Assembly (NCBI GenBank): GCA_020747015.1
Contig: JAGTJM010000054.1
Location: 170,122 to 234,121, forward strand
Source of the DNA: Pyrenochaeta sp. MPI-SDFR-AT-0127
Lineage: Eukaryota; Ascomycota; Dothideomycetes; Pleosporales; Cucurbitariaceae
DNA length: 64,000 bases
Reading direction: 5' to 3'
Every line of letters begins with the position of its first letter. The stretch's first letter is position 1. The position numbers and the translations under genes were made by a program. The notes beneath the pieces were generated by a model, which did no database searches, was not told the DNA's origin, and was given only the letters and a program-made list of their open reading frames with translations. Shown here in pieces: positions 21,745 to 31,193 of the stretch.

Positions 21745-21760
21745 CTGGGTTATAGCGTTG
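21745..21760 (+). repeat. LINE target-site duplication, left copy
   Basis: CTGGGTTATAGCGTTG, identical over 16 bp to 26141-26156. It directly abuts the tetranucleotide tail of the LINE, as expected for target-primed reverse transcription. Confidence 0.9.
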
Positions 21761-21779
21761 ATTGATTGATTGATTGATT
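21757..21779. repeat. Tetranucleotide tail of the LINE
   Basis: About five units of ATTG/GATT on the plus strand, i.e. a (TCAA)n-type 3' tail on the element's own strand, directly next to the target duplication. Confidence 0.8.
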
Positions 21780-22076
21780 ATGTCCTACTCGGTTTCAGCC
21801 GCGTTTTCTCCGCAGCTATGCCCGGTTGGCTAGCTTAGCAGACAGCCGACGCAGCACAAACGTTAATCCGCGCCGCCCCACGTCACTCCCTAAACAAGAG
21901 CCAGCTGTTCCCAGAGGCCTGCCGTTTCCCCTCAACCACTATCTACATATGCTTGGCGGCCCATCTAGATAATGGTTCTACTAACTGGACACTGCGCTTC
22001 TAGTCTCGTAGAGGCACTCTGCCTCGTGTTTTGCGACCCCAATACCTACAGTCTCCCCCCAGCGCTCGGCTGTCGT

Positions 22077-25000
22077 CTACACGTCTCTGATCCCCACTTG
22101 CCCAAGGATCTGCGTCTGCTCTATAAACTCGATGGCTTTGGTGGCTAACTGTGGCTTGCTCAGGATGGTCCGGAGGTTGTGTCGTCCAGAGAGGTCGCCG
22201 AACACACGGTTCCGGAGGTCCTTGTGTGTCCTGCAGTGAAGAAGGACGTGAGCAACGGTCTGCCGCCTCTCCCCGCACTCGCAGCGGGAGCTGGTGACCC
22301 CTGGCACTTTTCTGCTGAAGAGAAAGTCGTTGAGGCCGATTTTCTCGGTGCGCAGCTGCACCAGCAGCGCGCTCTGTCGTTTGTTGAGTCCCTCGTGGAG
22401 CTGGAGCACCTTCTTGGTAGGCATCGGTGTGTGTCGATATGTCGCGCGACCTTTAGTCTCTGCTCGCCACTTGGCCCTCCAAGCCCGCTCTCTCTGTGTC
22501 TTGCACCATCTCTTGACGGTTGATCTGAGTGGGTGGAGCCTAGGGGGTGCATCTGCCGGTGGGCGTCTGCGGCCGTCCTCTCTCCACCCGGTCGCCTCCT
22601 TGGCGGCTCTGTCTGCAGCTTCGTTTCCTGGGATTCCTACATGGGCGGGGATCCATCTTACTGTTACTGGCCGTCCCATATCCTGGAGCTCCTGGACTTG
22701 TCGTGCGATCTCCTCGAGGATATAGGCTCCTGATCGTCCCTCGGCTTTGGTTATAGACCAGATGGCCGCCTGGTTATCGGTGTAGATGGCGACGTTTCGT
22801 CGTTCGCCACTTCGCTCTGCGTACGTTCGTGCTATCTGCAGTGCTAGGCTTATGCCTTGTAGCTCAGCGGCATATACTGTCGAGATTGTGTCTGATCCCA
22901 TATGTACGGTGCGAGTCTGCTGGGTGAGCGGGCATACCGCTGCTGCGCCTACCTCGCCGTCTATGCCGCTGCCGTCTGTGTAGATGCTGAGGCTCTGACC
23001 TGTTTCATTCGTTCTGTCGTGTCGGCTCCATGCCTTGTCGGCGTTCTTGTCTATGTATGTCCTGGGGCCGGTTTGCCATGTGGGGGTTATGAAGGGTGGG
23101 ATTGGCTCCTGCGTGTCGAAGCCCTGGCTGCGTTGGCTCTTCATATCGTCGTAGATCTTCTGCCAGGAGTTGATGTGTCTGATGCGGTTTCTTGATTGCA
23201 TGCTGCTTGTCTGAAGGCCGGCTGTATCTGCAATATCCTTGCACGAGAGAAGTCGGGTGATGACATCCGTGTTGTGTTTCCAAATCTGTTGTTCAATAGG
23301 TAAAAGGTATGCTTCGACATCAAGTGCCACTCTGGAAGTAGCTTTGAATGCCCCACAGATAACTCTTGCCGCTCTTGCCTGTATGCTTTGTAGGACGTTG
23401 AGTGTCTTCTTTGTGTATGTCTTGCCCTTGATGCTAGCGTTCGACCAGATTGAGCATGCGTACATCATCTGGGGGAGCGCAGTAGCCTCGTACAGTTTCC
23501 TCATGTCTGCAAAGGTTATGCCCCAGGTCGAACCTCCGAGGCAACTGAGTGCACTGATGGTCTTTGTCGCCTTCTGTCTGACCTCTTCTAGGTGTTCTCT
23601 CCACTGTAGCTTCGTGTCCATGGTCAGTCCCAGGTATTTGCACGTTGTCTTGGGTTTCACTTCACCCCAGTCGGTTTGGATTAGTCTGCCTGTGTCGATG
23701 CGCGTGCGCGATCTCGTAAAGTGAGTCAGCTGGAACTTGTCTGGGGCAAAGATGGAAGCGTGGGTGCTAGCCCAATGCTGTGCTTTCTTAAGAATGTGGC
23801 TCAGTGTGTTACACGTCTCTTCTGTTGTGTTGCCCCATGCGAGGATGCCTATGTCGTCTATGTAACCCGTCGAAATTGCGTTTGCCTCTTGGTTGCACTC
23901 ATCTATTAAGTCGGCATTGTAGAGGAGATAGAGGATAGGCGACAGCGGGGAGCCTTGCGGTATGCCCGTGCTTATAGTGTACTCCTGTGATTTGAAACCA
24001 TCTACAGCTATGCTGGTGCATCTGTTGCTAAGGAAGCTTGCAATCCACTTGACTGTCTTCTCGTCCACCCGTCTTCTCCGCAGGTTGTGGAGCAGTCGTG
24101 TATGTGAGACATTGTCGAAGGCGCCGGAGACGTCGAGCAGCAGCAGACTGGCCACTTGACCAGCTCCTCTATTCCACGCATTATATATCTTACTCGTGAC
24201 GGCATGGAGCGCGTGCTCAGTGGAGCGCATCTTCCTGCCGCCTATGTGTGTCGCTGGGAGCACACAATGTGTTTCCACCAGATGACTGAGCCGCCGGGCG
24301 ATCACTGCATCCATCGTTTTGCCAACTGTGTTGAGTAGCGCAATTGGTCGGTATGCTTTTGGCACGGTGTAGTTGTCTTTGCCGGGCTTTCGCAGGACGA
24401 CCGTAGTCGATTCGCGGAAATGTGATGGGCAGTACCCCAGACGTAGGCTGCGGTTGAAGATGCTCGTCAGGTGGGGTGTAAGCAGTTTCGATCCTGCCTG
24501 TAGGGCTCGATTAATGATACCATCTGGACCGGGAGCTTTGCGCGGTGGCGCTGCTCGGATGGCGTCCCTCACTTCCTTCTCTGTGATGGGTGGCAGCTCG
24601 ATCTGGCCGTTATACTCAGCGTCTCGGATGTCTTCAAGGTCTGCTTCCGGTGGTGGGGGAAAGAAGACTTCGCGGAACAAGTCTGCCTTATCCGCTGGCT
24701 CTGTAACCTCGCGCTGTGTTGTCGGGTTTCGTATGCTAGGCGTAACTCGAGGCGCCACGTTGCCCCGGGTCTTCGCCCAGCTAGCAAGCTTCCAGAGCTT
24801 GTCTGGCGACTGTGCCGCGTCTTCTACTCGTTCTCTATGCATCTTTGTCATCGCTTTGCGGATTGTTCTTGCTTTGCAGTTTCTAGCTTCGCGGTACTCT
24901 TCCCACGATTTTTCTGTGTTATACTGGCTGTGTAATCTCTTTAGTCTCTTCGCTTCAGCGAGTACCGCCTTGCACTCCGCAGTCCATCCCTCCCTTGCTC

Positions 25001-25925
25001 GGGGCGAGGAGTATATTTGCGGAACTGCTTTGTCGATTGCGCTTCTGATCGCCGTAATCACTTCATGGACGTATCTATCAAGTGCCACCTTTGTCACGGG
25101 TCTGCGTGGCGGTGGCAGGGCTTGCTTCAGGACTTTTGTGTATGCTTTCTCGTCCATACGCCTCCAGTTCCTCTGAGCTGCCTTATCTAGGTACTGCACA
25201 GTCATATCCAACACGGTGCATATCGGCAGGTGGTCTGAGTTGTGATCGAGATCGCGATCGACTTGGCTTCTAATCACCCTGTCGTCGAGGCCTACCGTGA
25301 CCAGGCACAGGTCGATGGTAGATTGCCAAGCCGCTTCTTCATATGTGATAGTTCCCGGAGACAGTGTATTGCTAAGGCCAAAGTCTTCTATGATCGCTAT
25401 TAAATCTTCCGCCCCTGGATCTATGCGTCTGACGTTCGATCCTCCCCACAGGGGATGATGCAGGTTAAAGTCGCCAAGAAGTATCTGCTCGTTGTCCTTG
25501 TGCTCGTTAAGGACTGCACGAATATCCGTCAGCGTAGATCCGGTGTTAGTACTGTTCCTTGTAGGGTTGTATATATTGTGTATAGTCAGTCGTTGCTGCT
25601 CCTGTCGCGCTTCGCTAGGCTCGATAATGAGAGAGCAGATGTCTTTCGTGTGCTCCTTGAATCGCCACTGCTTGTGGTCTATTCTCTTGTTTATGAAGAA
25701 GCAGACTCTGGCTGGGCCTTCGTCGGCTGCTGGTGGGTAGCAGAGATGGAAAACATCCTTCGCTGGATGGTGAGTTGTCGCCATGAACGGGTTCCTCCAC
25801 GGCTCCTGGATGGCTAGAATGTCATACTCGTGAACTTTAGGATCTCGAAGCAGAGTTGCCATCACTGTATCTCTCGATTTGCGTACGTTATACTGTAGTA
25901 TGCTTAATATAGTGTGCTGATTCAT
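22077..25925 (-). CDS. LINE ORF2: endonuclease, reverse transcriptase, RNase H polyprotein
   Basis: Uninterrupted 1282-residue frame. Residues 1-235 form an exonuclease-endonuclease-phosphatase domain: LSILQYNVRKS, ILAIQEPW with the metal-binding Glu, ILLGDFNLHHPLWGG and NSDHLPI. The reverse transcriptase spans about 480-760, with KAYRPIALLNTVGKTMDAV, LLLDVSGAFDNVSH, TGIPQGSPLSPILYLLYN and the catalytic YIDD near residue 688. RNase H at about 980-1110 has IYTDGSG, YAAELQGISLAL, AIYTDNQAA and WIPAHVGIPGNEAAD, so all acidic residues are kept. A CECG...H...C cluster near 1205-1222 is the C-terminal knuckle. Nothing suggests inactivation of ORF2. Confidence 0.95.
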   Translation of the reverse strand: MNQHTILSILQYNVRKSRDTVMATLLRDPKVHEYDILAIQEPWRNPFMATTHHPAKDVFHLCYPPAADEGPARVCFFINKRIDHKQWRFKEHTKDICSLIIEPSEARQEQQRLTIHNIYNPTRNSTNTGSTLTDIRAVLNEHKDNEQILLGDFNLHHPLWGGSNVRRIDPGAEDLIAIIEDFGLSNTLSPGTITYEEAAWQSTIDLCLVTVGLDDRVIRSQVDRDLDHNSDHLPICTVLDMTVQYLDKAAQRNWRRMDEKAYTKVLKQALPPPRRPVTKVALDRYVHEVITAIRSAIDKAVPQIYSSPRAREGWTAECKAVLAEAKRLKRLHSQYNTEKSWEEYREARNCKARTIRKAMTKMHRERVEDAAQSPDKLWKLASWAKTRGNVAPRVTPSIRNPTTQREVTEPADKADLFREVFFPPPPEADLEDIRDAEYNGQIELPPITEKEVRDAIRAAPPRKAPGPDGIINRALQAGSKLLTPHLTSIFNRSLRLGYCPSHFRESTTVVLRKPGKDNYTVPKAYRPIALLNTVGKTMDAVIARRLSHLVETHCVLPATHIGGRKMRSTEHALHAVTSKIYNAWNRGAGQVASLLLLDVSGAFDNVSHTRLLHNLRRRRVDEKTVKWIASFLSNRCTSIAVDGFKSQEYTISTGIPQGSPLSPILYLLYNADLIDECNQEANAISTGYIDDIGILAWGNTTEETCNTLSHILKKAQHWASTHASIFAPDKFQLTHFTRSRTRIDTGRLIQTDWGEVKPKTTCKYLGLTMDTKLQWREHLEEVRQKATKTISALSCLGGSTWGITFADMRKLYEATALPQMMYACSIWSNASIKGKTYTKKTLNVLQSIQARAARVICGAFKATSRVALDVEAYLLPIEQQIWKHNTDVITRLLSCKDIADTAGLQTSSMQSRNRIRHINSWQKIYDDMKSQRSQGFDTQEPIPPFITPTWQTGPRTYIDKNADKAWSRHDRTNETGQSLSIYTDGSGIDGEVGAAAVCPLTQQTRTVHMGSDTISTVYAAELQGISLALQIARTYAERSGERRNVAIYTDNQAAIWSITKAEGRSGAYILEEIARQVQELQDMGRPVTVRWIPAHVGIPGNEAADRAAKEATGWREDGRRRPPADAPPRLHPLRSTVKRWCKTQRERAWRAKWRAETKGRATYRHTPMPTKKVLQLHEGLNKRQSALLVQLRTEKIGLNDFLFSRKVPGVTSSRCECGERRQTVAHVLLHCRTHKDLRNRVFGDLSGRHNLRTILSKPQLATKAIEFIEQTQILGQVGIRDV

Positions 25926-26140
25926 GCTTCGGTCGTAGAATCGATCTCCATATGCTGAGTGCTGTTTTGTGGTAGTTGTGTGTTGACTCCAATTGCCTCT
26001 AGCGCTCTACGGCTCGGCATGATGGTCCTCTGCGGTCGCTGGCTGCCAGCTCCTGATGGCGGTATGTTTTCCTGGTCCATTGGGTTGATTGTCGTTCCAG
26101 TATTGGTTCGCTTCTGTCCTCGTCCGGGCTGCGATCGGTT
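25922..26140 (-). pseudogene. Truncated ORF1 tail of the LINE
   Basis: From the 5' end of the element a stop-free frame of 72 codons runs into TGA at 25924-25922, which overlaps the ORF2 start in ATGA. The residues are Pro/Gln/Arg-rich (RSQPGRGQKRTN, IMPSRRALEAIGV) and lack the zinc knuckles expected of a full ORF1, so most of ORF1 was lost by 5' truncation. The overlap suggests ORF2 is normally translated by termination-reinitiation. Confidence 0.7.
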
Positions 26141-26156
26141 CTGGGTTATAGCGTTG
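26141..26156 (+). repeat. LINE target-site duplication, right copy
   Basis: CTGGGTTATAGCGTTG, identical to 21745-21760. Bases on either side differ between the two copies, which fixes the duplication at 16 bp. Confidence 0.9.
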
Positions 26157-26210
26157 CGACACGACTTATGGTTACTATGGTTCCAGGTGTTACTCTATTA
26201 AGGTTAGCTG

Positions 26211-26260
26211 TTCCCTCGGAATAGCGGAAATTCTCGCTCCGAACATGCTCGGCCCAACAC
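26211..26260 (-). repeat. Right terminal inverted repeat of the TIR element
   Basis: Reverse complement resembles 21482-21531. It includes the inverted 19 bp subterminal unit at 26211-26229 and ends at CCCAACAC before TA. Confidence 0.7.
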
Positions 26261-26279
26261 TAGCGCCATTATCAGCGCG

Positions 26280-26313
26280 TTCTCACTTTACTGACCCGAT
26301 CAGGCAACTTTGC
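26280..26313 (+). promoter_or_regulatory. 34 bp element shared by the amine oxidase and permease promoters (copy A)
   Basis: Core TGACCCGATCAGGCAA preceded by TTCTCACTTTAC. It is 30 of 34 identical to 28406-28439 in the same orientation. Weaker similarity (TAGCGC..AT.ATCA) extends about 20 bp upstream, to the edge of the TIR element. It ends 183 bp before the amine oxidase ATG. A shared binding site for a pathway regulator is the simplest reading; promoter duplication is the alternative. Confidence 0.6.
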
Positions 26314-26496
26314 TTCTCCTCTAATTGCGACGCGGAATGGAGCAAAGACGGAATTTTCAGCACCGCCAACATCGTGCGACTATTTGCAAGACACATCCGA
26401 TATAAAGATGGCGTCGCTTGATCAAATTTGTCAACCAGCGGACTTTTCATCTCTCTCCTCGCCTCCTTTGCCTTTCACATCCATACCAGCAACACG

Positions 26497-28048
26497 ATGA
26501 CCTCGCGCGATGGTTTCTGCTGGACGAAGGAGGACGGCTTGAAAGCCGGTGTCCCTTCTATTGGAGTTATTTCGCCCCCAACAAACGTCTCCAGCTCTGA
26601 AGTCTTCTATGATGTCGTCGTCATCGGTGCTGGGTATTGCGGACTGACTGCGGCTCGCAATGCTGCGCTTGAGGGGTTGAAAGTTCTACTTCTCGAAGGC
26701 CGCGACCGCATTGGGGGTCGCTCTTGGTCTTCTAATATTGGAGGTTATCCATTTGAGATGGGTGGCACATGGGTGCATTGGGGCCAGGCAAATGTTTGGA
26801 GGGAAATGTTGAGATACAAGATGGCTAATGACGTGGAGAGGTCGTTTGACTTTTCTCACGGCATCAATCATTTTGAACTCAATACGCTGCATGGGGGATA
26901 CACCATGAGCCACGACCAGGAGGTGAGTCTTTATATTAGAATAGTGAGCTGGGCAAGATTGCTGACTCTGTCTATAGGACGACCTTCTTATCTCGGCACT
27001 CCAAAAATTCACAAACGTCGATGGTGCATATGGAAGGAACATTATTCGCCTGCCGTACGACACATTTCATGACCCAGCAGCCAAGGAACTTGATAAAGTC
27101 TCTGCTCAAGACCGCATCAACCAAATTGCGTCAACTTTGGCACCACTAGAGCGTGCTGCCCTGGAAGCATTTCTCTTGCTTACCAGTGGAGGTACTCTTG
27201 ACACCATGAGTTTTCATGAGTACATGCATTGGTGGGCCATGTGTGGATACACATACCAAGGCTGCCTCGATATGCTCATTACCTGGAAGTTTCGCAACGG
27301 GCAATCTAGCTTCGCGATTCGCTTTTTCCAGGAAGCACTCGCCACGAAGCGGCTGTCTTACGCCTTCAACAGCCCGGTGAAGCATATCAAAGACACGGGA
27401 CGCAAAGTTGAAGTCACAACTAGAGATGGTCGCCGCTATCATGCTGCGCGCGCCATCTCAGCAATGCCTCTCAATGTATTGAGTGCTGTGACTTTTGATC
27501 CTCCCTTGATCGCCGGCAAACAAGCAGCCATGGCTACCGGGCACGTCAACCAATGTATCAAAGTCCACGCAGAGATCACCAATAAGGACCTTCGCTCCTG
27601 GACCGGGATGACATACCCCCAAAATGAGCTCATCTATGCTGTTGGAGATGGGACCACACCTGCTGGTAATACACACATTGTTTGCTTCGGGGGTCAGCAC
27701 AAGCACTTCCACCCCGAAGAAAACGTTGCGGTCACCAAGCGTGCCGTGACAGGTATGTTTGCGCCCGAAAACAACAACAATCAAACACCCGATATTGAAA
27801 GACTGGTCTTTCATAATTGGTCCAAAGACGAGTTTGCAAAGGGTGCTTGGTTCTTCCCACCGCCTGGACTGCTCTCCAATCACCTGGATGATATGAGAGA
27901 GAGGCATGGTAATGTACTATTTGCGAATTCAGATTGGGCACTGGGGTGGCGGAGCTTTATTGATGGTGCCATCGAGGAAGGTACAAGAGTGGCTCTAGAG
28001 GTTAGACAGGAGTTGGATGGCCTTTCAAAAAGTAAACCCAGCCTATAA
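26497..28048 (+). CDS. maoN: Monoamine oxidase, MAO-N type
   Basis: FAD-dependent oxidation of primary amines to aldehydes with release of ammonia and hydrogen peroxide. Exons 26497-26922 and 26978-28048 (55 nt intron, GTGAGT...TATAG) give 498 residues; Aspergillus niger MAO-N has 495. The N-terminus MTSRDGFCWTKEDGLKAGVP matches that family closely, so ATG 26497 is preferred to an in-frame ATG at 26428. Visible: VVVIGAGYCGLTAARNA (dinucleotide fold), LLEGRDRIGGRSWSS, YPFEMGGTWVHWGQANVWRE, SGYTYQGC-type segment CGYTYQGCLDMLI, SWTGMTYP, and the FAD-closing FANSDWALGWRSFIDGAIEEG. The C-terminus is KPSL, not a canonical peroxisomal signal, whereas MAO-N ends in a PTS1-like tripeptide. A LINE-bearing TIR element lies just upstream. 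Confidence 0.95.
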
Positions 28049-28673
28049 ATAGCATAAATAATTGAAACGACTTGCACCATCCGTGTAACTTTTGCTACTC
28101 TCCCGTCATTGTCTGAGCATCGTACTTGGTACCCGGCTAAACTTTCAAATTCGCGGCTGTGAACCGTGTTCCGTGGCTGTAGGCCCTCCAGGCTCTGGGG
28201 TAACTCCCCGCATTTTGACATGAGAGTCCATTCGCCGAGCCAAACAGAGGCCGGCTTGACCTTCCCTGCAAATCGTTATCATTGTCCCAAGCTTCGAAAA
28301 CCCCGCGATGGCTTCGGGCGAATAGCGGAATAGAGCCGAGCCTCCCGGTGTTCTTAGGTCCAGTGTCTCATTAGCGCATGATCAAGACGCCTCAAGACTA
28401 GCGTCTTCTCACTTTAATGACCCGATTAGGCAAGTCTGCACCATCCGACGAGAACAACCCCAAACCCAAGGACTCGTGGCTTTGATAACAAACGAGTCCT
28501 CGTGTTAGCGATCAGCCATTAGAGAAGCGCTATCGCAATGGCATGGCCGGATCAAGCCGTTCGAGACCTCGGGCGTGCAAGCTGTAAGTAAGGGATGAAG
28601 ATATAAGAGCTGATCCTGCCGCGGAACCATCCTCAAGAGCACCCAATACGCGTTATCAGTCTTGCTCATCAAC
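28049..28673. other. Intergenic region upstream of the first permease
   Basis: Tandem spacer holding the amine oxidase 3' flank, the sequence AATAGCGGAA at 28321-28330 (also found in the TIR element's right arm at 26220-26229), and copy B of the shared 34 bp element. Confidence 0.5.
28406..28439 (+). promoter_or_regulatory. 34 bp element shared by the amine oxidase and permease promoters (copy B)
   Basis: Core TGACCCGATTAGGCAA preceded by TTCTCACTTTAA; 30 of 34 identical to 26280-26313 and same orientation. It ends 234 bp before the permease ATG. Confidence 0.6.
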
Positions 28674-30601
28674 ATGGAGAGCCCCATTGAAAAGAAGCTC
28701 GATTTCGGTATGCAACTACACCTCGATGGTTATGGCCCTCTAACGAATGTTTCTCAGAATCCAATGTCGCAGCCCACAACGGGACTCACCTTGAACACCG
28801 TGAGTAGAGGCTGTAATTTCAACTGTTGGAGCCACCTGTTGATCGAAACTATAGTGGAGTCTCAACGAGATGGACAAGTCCAGAGTCTCCAGCTCGAGGG
28901 CCTCGTTCTCCGGAACGAGAATGCCCGGAACATGACTGGCCTGGAAACCATCTCGGCAGGTTGGATCATTTGTAACAGCTGGGCTGGTCTGGCTGCAACA
29001 GTTGCGCTTGCGATTGCACAAGGAGGCCCCGCTACTTTGATCTACGGACCCATTATTATATTCGTGCTTGTGGGCGCTTGTGCAGCGTCGTTGGCAGAGC
29101 TGGCGAGCGTATATCCAACTGCGGGTGGCCAGTATCATTGGGTTTCGATTTTGGCACCGAAGAAATGGAGTCGCGGTCTAGTAAGTTGCACTGATCTTCT
29201 AGAGATATATTTACGCCAGACCCAAACGTGCTAATATACAACAGAGCTATTGCTGCGGTGCAGCGAATGTATTTTCTTGGATTGCCATCTGCTCTGGCAT
29301 CGCAATCATCTGTCCCCAACTCTGTCTCGGTCTGGCCGTATTTTGGGATCCGAACTATGTCCCGCAACCGTGGCAAGCGTTCTTGATGTACCAGGGCTCT
29401 AACGTGGTGGTTCTTCTCTACAACATTTACCTTCTTCGACGCACGATGTGGGTGCATGATTTGGCCTGTGAGTAAAGCGAACGTTTCTTACGGTTTCAAA
29501 GCGTATTCTGTTTGCTCTCAGTGCTGACGCGTTCATGTGGATAGTTGTTGTGTCCATATGCAGCTTTCTCGCCATTATCATTACATGCCTTGCCCGCTCG
29601 GCACCGCACTTTCGCTCCTCCGATCTTGTGTGGACTACCTTCCTTAACGAAAGCGGCTGGGCCGATGGTATTGCGTTCCTCACTGGTCTTGTTTCGCCAA
29701 ACTATATGTACGCAGGCATTGATGGAGCCATACATCTGGCCGAGGAATGTAAAAACGCTGCGGTTGTTGTGCCGCGGGCTCTGATGAGCACCATTGTCAT
29801 CGGGTTCATCACCTCTTTCCTCTTTAGCATCATAATGATGTACTGCACGAGCGACCTAGATGCTGTGGTGTCAACCGTGACTGGGTAAGTAAAGACTTCG
29901 TTCATGAAAGCATACATTGACTGACCCTTCACAGTGTTCCAATCTTCGAAATTTGGCGACAAGCAACCCGATCGGATGCGGCAGCGACAATTTTTGTTGT
30001 CTTCATCCTCTTTGCCGTTTTCTTCGCGCTCAACGCCACGCACCAAACTGCCTCTCGCTTGACATGGTCTTTTGCGCGTGACGATGCGCTATTCGGCAGT
30101 CGTTGGTTGGGTCAGATCGACTCAAGGCAGCAGGTTCCCATTGCCGCACTTCTCTTCAACTTTGGTATCATGTTCATCATTGGATGTATATACCTGGGCT
30201 CCACATCCGCTTTCAATGCCTTTATTGGCACAGGTCTGATACTGCAGCACGTTACATACGCATTCCCAGCAGCGCTGCTTATGGTGCGAAGACGATCCGA
30301 AACGTGGCTCCCCAAGACTCGCTCATTCCGAATGCCCTCAATAGTAGGGTGGGCAGCAAACATAACAACTGTACTGTTCGCAATCCTGGTCCTAGTATTT
30401 TACGATTTTCCAACCGTTCTGCCGGTTACAGGGACTAGCATGAGTAAGTTGGACCTTCATGTATGTGCTTGTCATGACTGACGTTATCTAGACTATGCAT
30501 CTGCTGTGATTGGAGTGATGGCATTGTTTACAGGTTTGAATTGGTTCGGTCACGCCGCAAAACGATTTCGTGGCCCGCGTTTGCAGATTGTTGTGGAGTA
30601 A
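28674..30601 (+). CDS. Amino acid/amine permease, APC superfamily (GABA/choline permease type)
   Basis: Plasma-membrane proton-coupled uptake of an amine or amino acid is expected. Exons 28674-29180, 29245-29467, 29545-29884, 29935-30443 and 30492-30601 sum to 562 residues; the last four introns (64, 77, 50, 48 nt) are clear. A further 84 or 93 nt in-frame intron starting GTGAGT at 28800 is possible and would remove an odd Cys/Trp-rich insert. About 12 membrane segments follow, with family marks AELASVYPTAGGQYHWVSILAP, a SPNYMYAGIDGAIHLAEECKNAAVVVPRA segment (family loop with conserved Glu), SRLTWSFARDDALFGSRWL and GCIYLGSTSAFNAF. It follows the amine oxidase in tandem and shares its promoter element, so substrate supply to that enzyme is plausible. 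Confidence 0.88.
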
Positions 30602-31193
30602 GGGTCGACTGAAAAGCAACTAACGTGTAGTTCAAATGTATTTCTGTAGCCCACAATCAAAAGATTTGATAACAGCGGCAAATTGTCCAAACACTGCTCC
30701 TGTTACTGCGCTCTTGAATGTCTACTCTAGTGACTGAGCCATGAATCACCACTACAGTAAAAGATATAGAGAGAGGCTATTGCACGAGTGACTTTTTAGA
30801 TTGGAGTTGATAATACTAGTAGGCTCTCAGCTCGCTATAGCAAAATATGCGTCTGCGCAAAGCAGTCGGGCGAGAATTAAACGACAATGTCAAGCACTCA
30901 TATGGGGGCAAACACATCGATCCGTTCCAGTTTCGTTGGATGATGATGATGATGATGATGATAGGGCTTCAAGTGACCTGGCAAGGGGACACGACATTTG
31001 ATCAGAGAACTACTTTGCCGAGGAACAAAGTGCTTCATTAAACCTCCAGGGCCCCCAAAGGTGATTCTAGCTTCACCATGAAAAACCGTGTCTGCATGAT
31101 TCCAAATCTATACAACAATCTGCTAGTTGTCTCATATATAATGGTAGATGTGTTCAAGTACCATGTGTTACTCATTGAAACTCCATGTAACAA
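30602..31193. other. Intergenic region between convergent genes with a (GAT)8 microsatellite
   Basis: 3' flanks of the permease and the L-amino-acid-oxidase-like gene. The only feature is the trinucleotide repeat at 30939-30962. Confidence 0.6.
30939..30962. repeat. (GAT)8 microsatellite
   Basis: Eight uninterrupted GAT units in non-coding DNA; a likely length-polymorphic marker. Confidence 0.9.

Larger units (their letters stand above)
21761..26140 (-). mobile_element. Non-LTR retrotransposon (LINE, Tad/I-like), 5'-truncated in ORF1
   Basis: The element runs on the minus strand. Its 3' end is a short (ATTG)n microsatellite tail on the plus map at 21761-21779, its 5' end is at 26140, and identical 16 bp target duplications flank it. 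It contains the last 72 codons of ORF1 and a complete ORF2 with apurinic endonuclease, reverse transcriptase, RNase H and a C-terminal zinc-knuckle region. Presence of RNase H fits the Tad/I group known in ascomycetes. The 3' untranslated region is about 300 nt. Intact ORF2 and perfect target duplications point to a young insertion, and no repeat-induced mutation is evident. Confidence 0.9.
21482..26260. mobile_element. TIR (MITE-like, Tc1/mariner-type) element interrupted by a LINE
   Basis: Left end 21482-21531 and right end 26211-26260 are imperfect inverted repeats of about 50 bp at roughly 80 percent identity by eye; both contain a CGAGCAT(A/G)TTCGGAG core and TTTCCGCTATTC. Each end abuts TA (21480-21481 and 26261-26262), the target duplicated by Tc1/mariner elements. 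Removing the LINE and one copy of its target duplication leaves about 383 bp with no coding capacity, so it is a non-autonomous element. A 19 bp subterminal unit TTCCGCTATTCNNAGGGAA occurs at 21513-21531, 21535-21553 and, inverted, 26211-26229. It sits about 237 bp upstream of the amine oxidase ATG. Confidence 0.75.

Noticed and set aside
24373..25176. 267-codon plus-strand frame inside the LINE
   Set aside because: Antisense shadow of the reverse transcriptase and endonuclease coding region.
21482..26260. Terminal inverted repeats as part of the LINE itself
   Set aside because: The LINE has its own 16 bp target duplication and 3' tail inside the inverted repeats, so the repeats belong to an older host element.
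26220..28330. LTR-like direct repeats flanking the amine oxidase gene
   Set aside because: Similarity is limited to about 35-60 bp in two promoters, with no LTR ends, primer site or target duplication.
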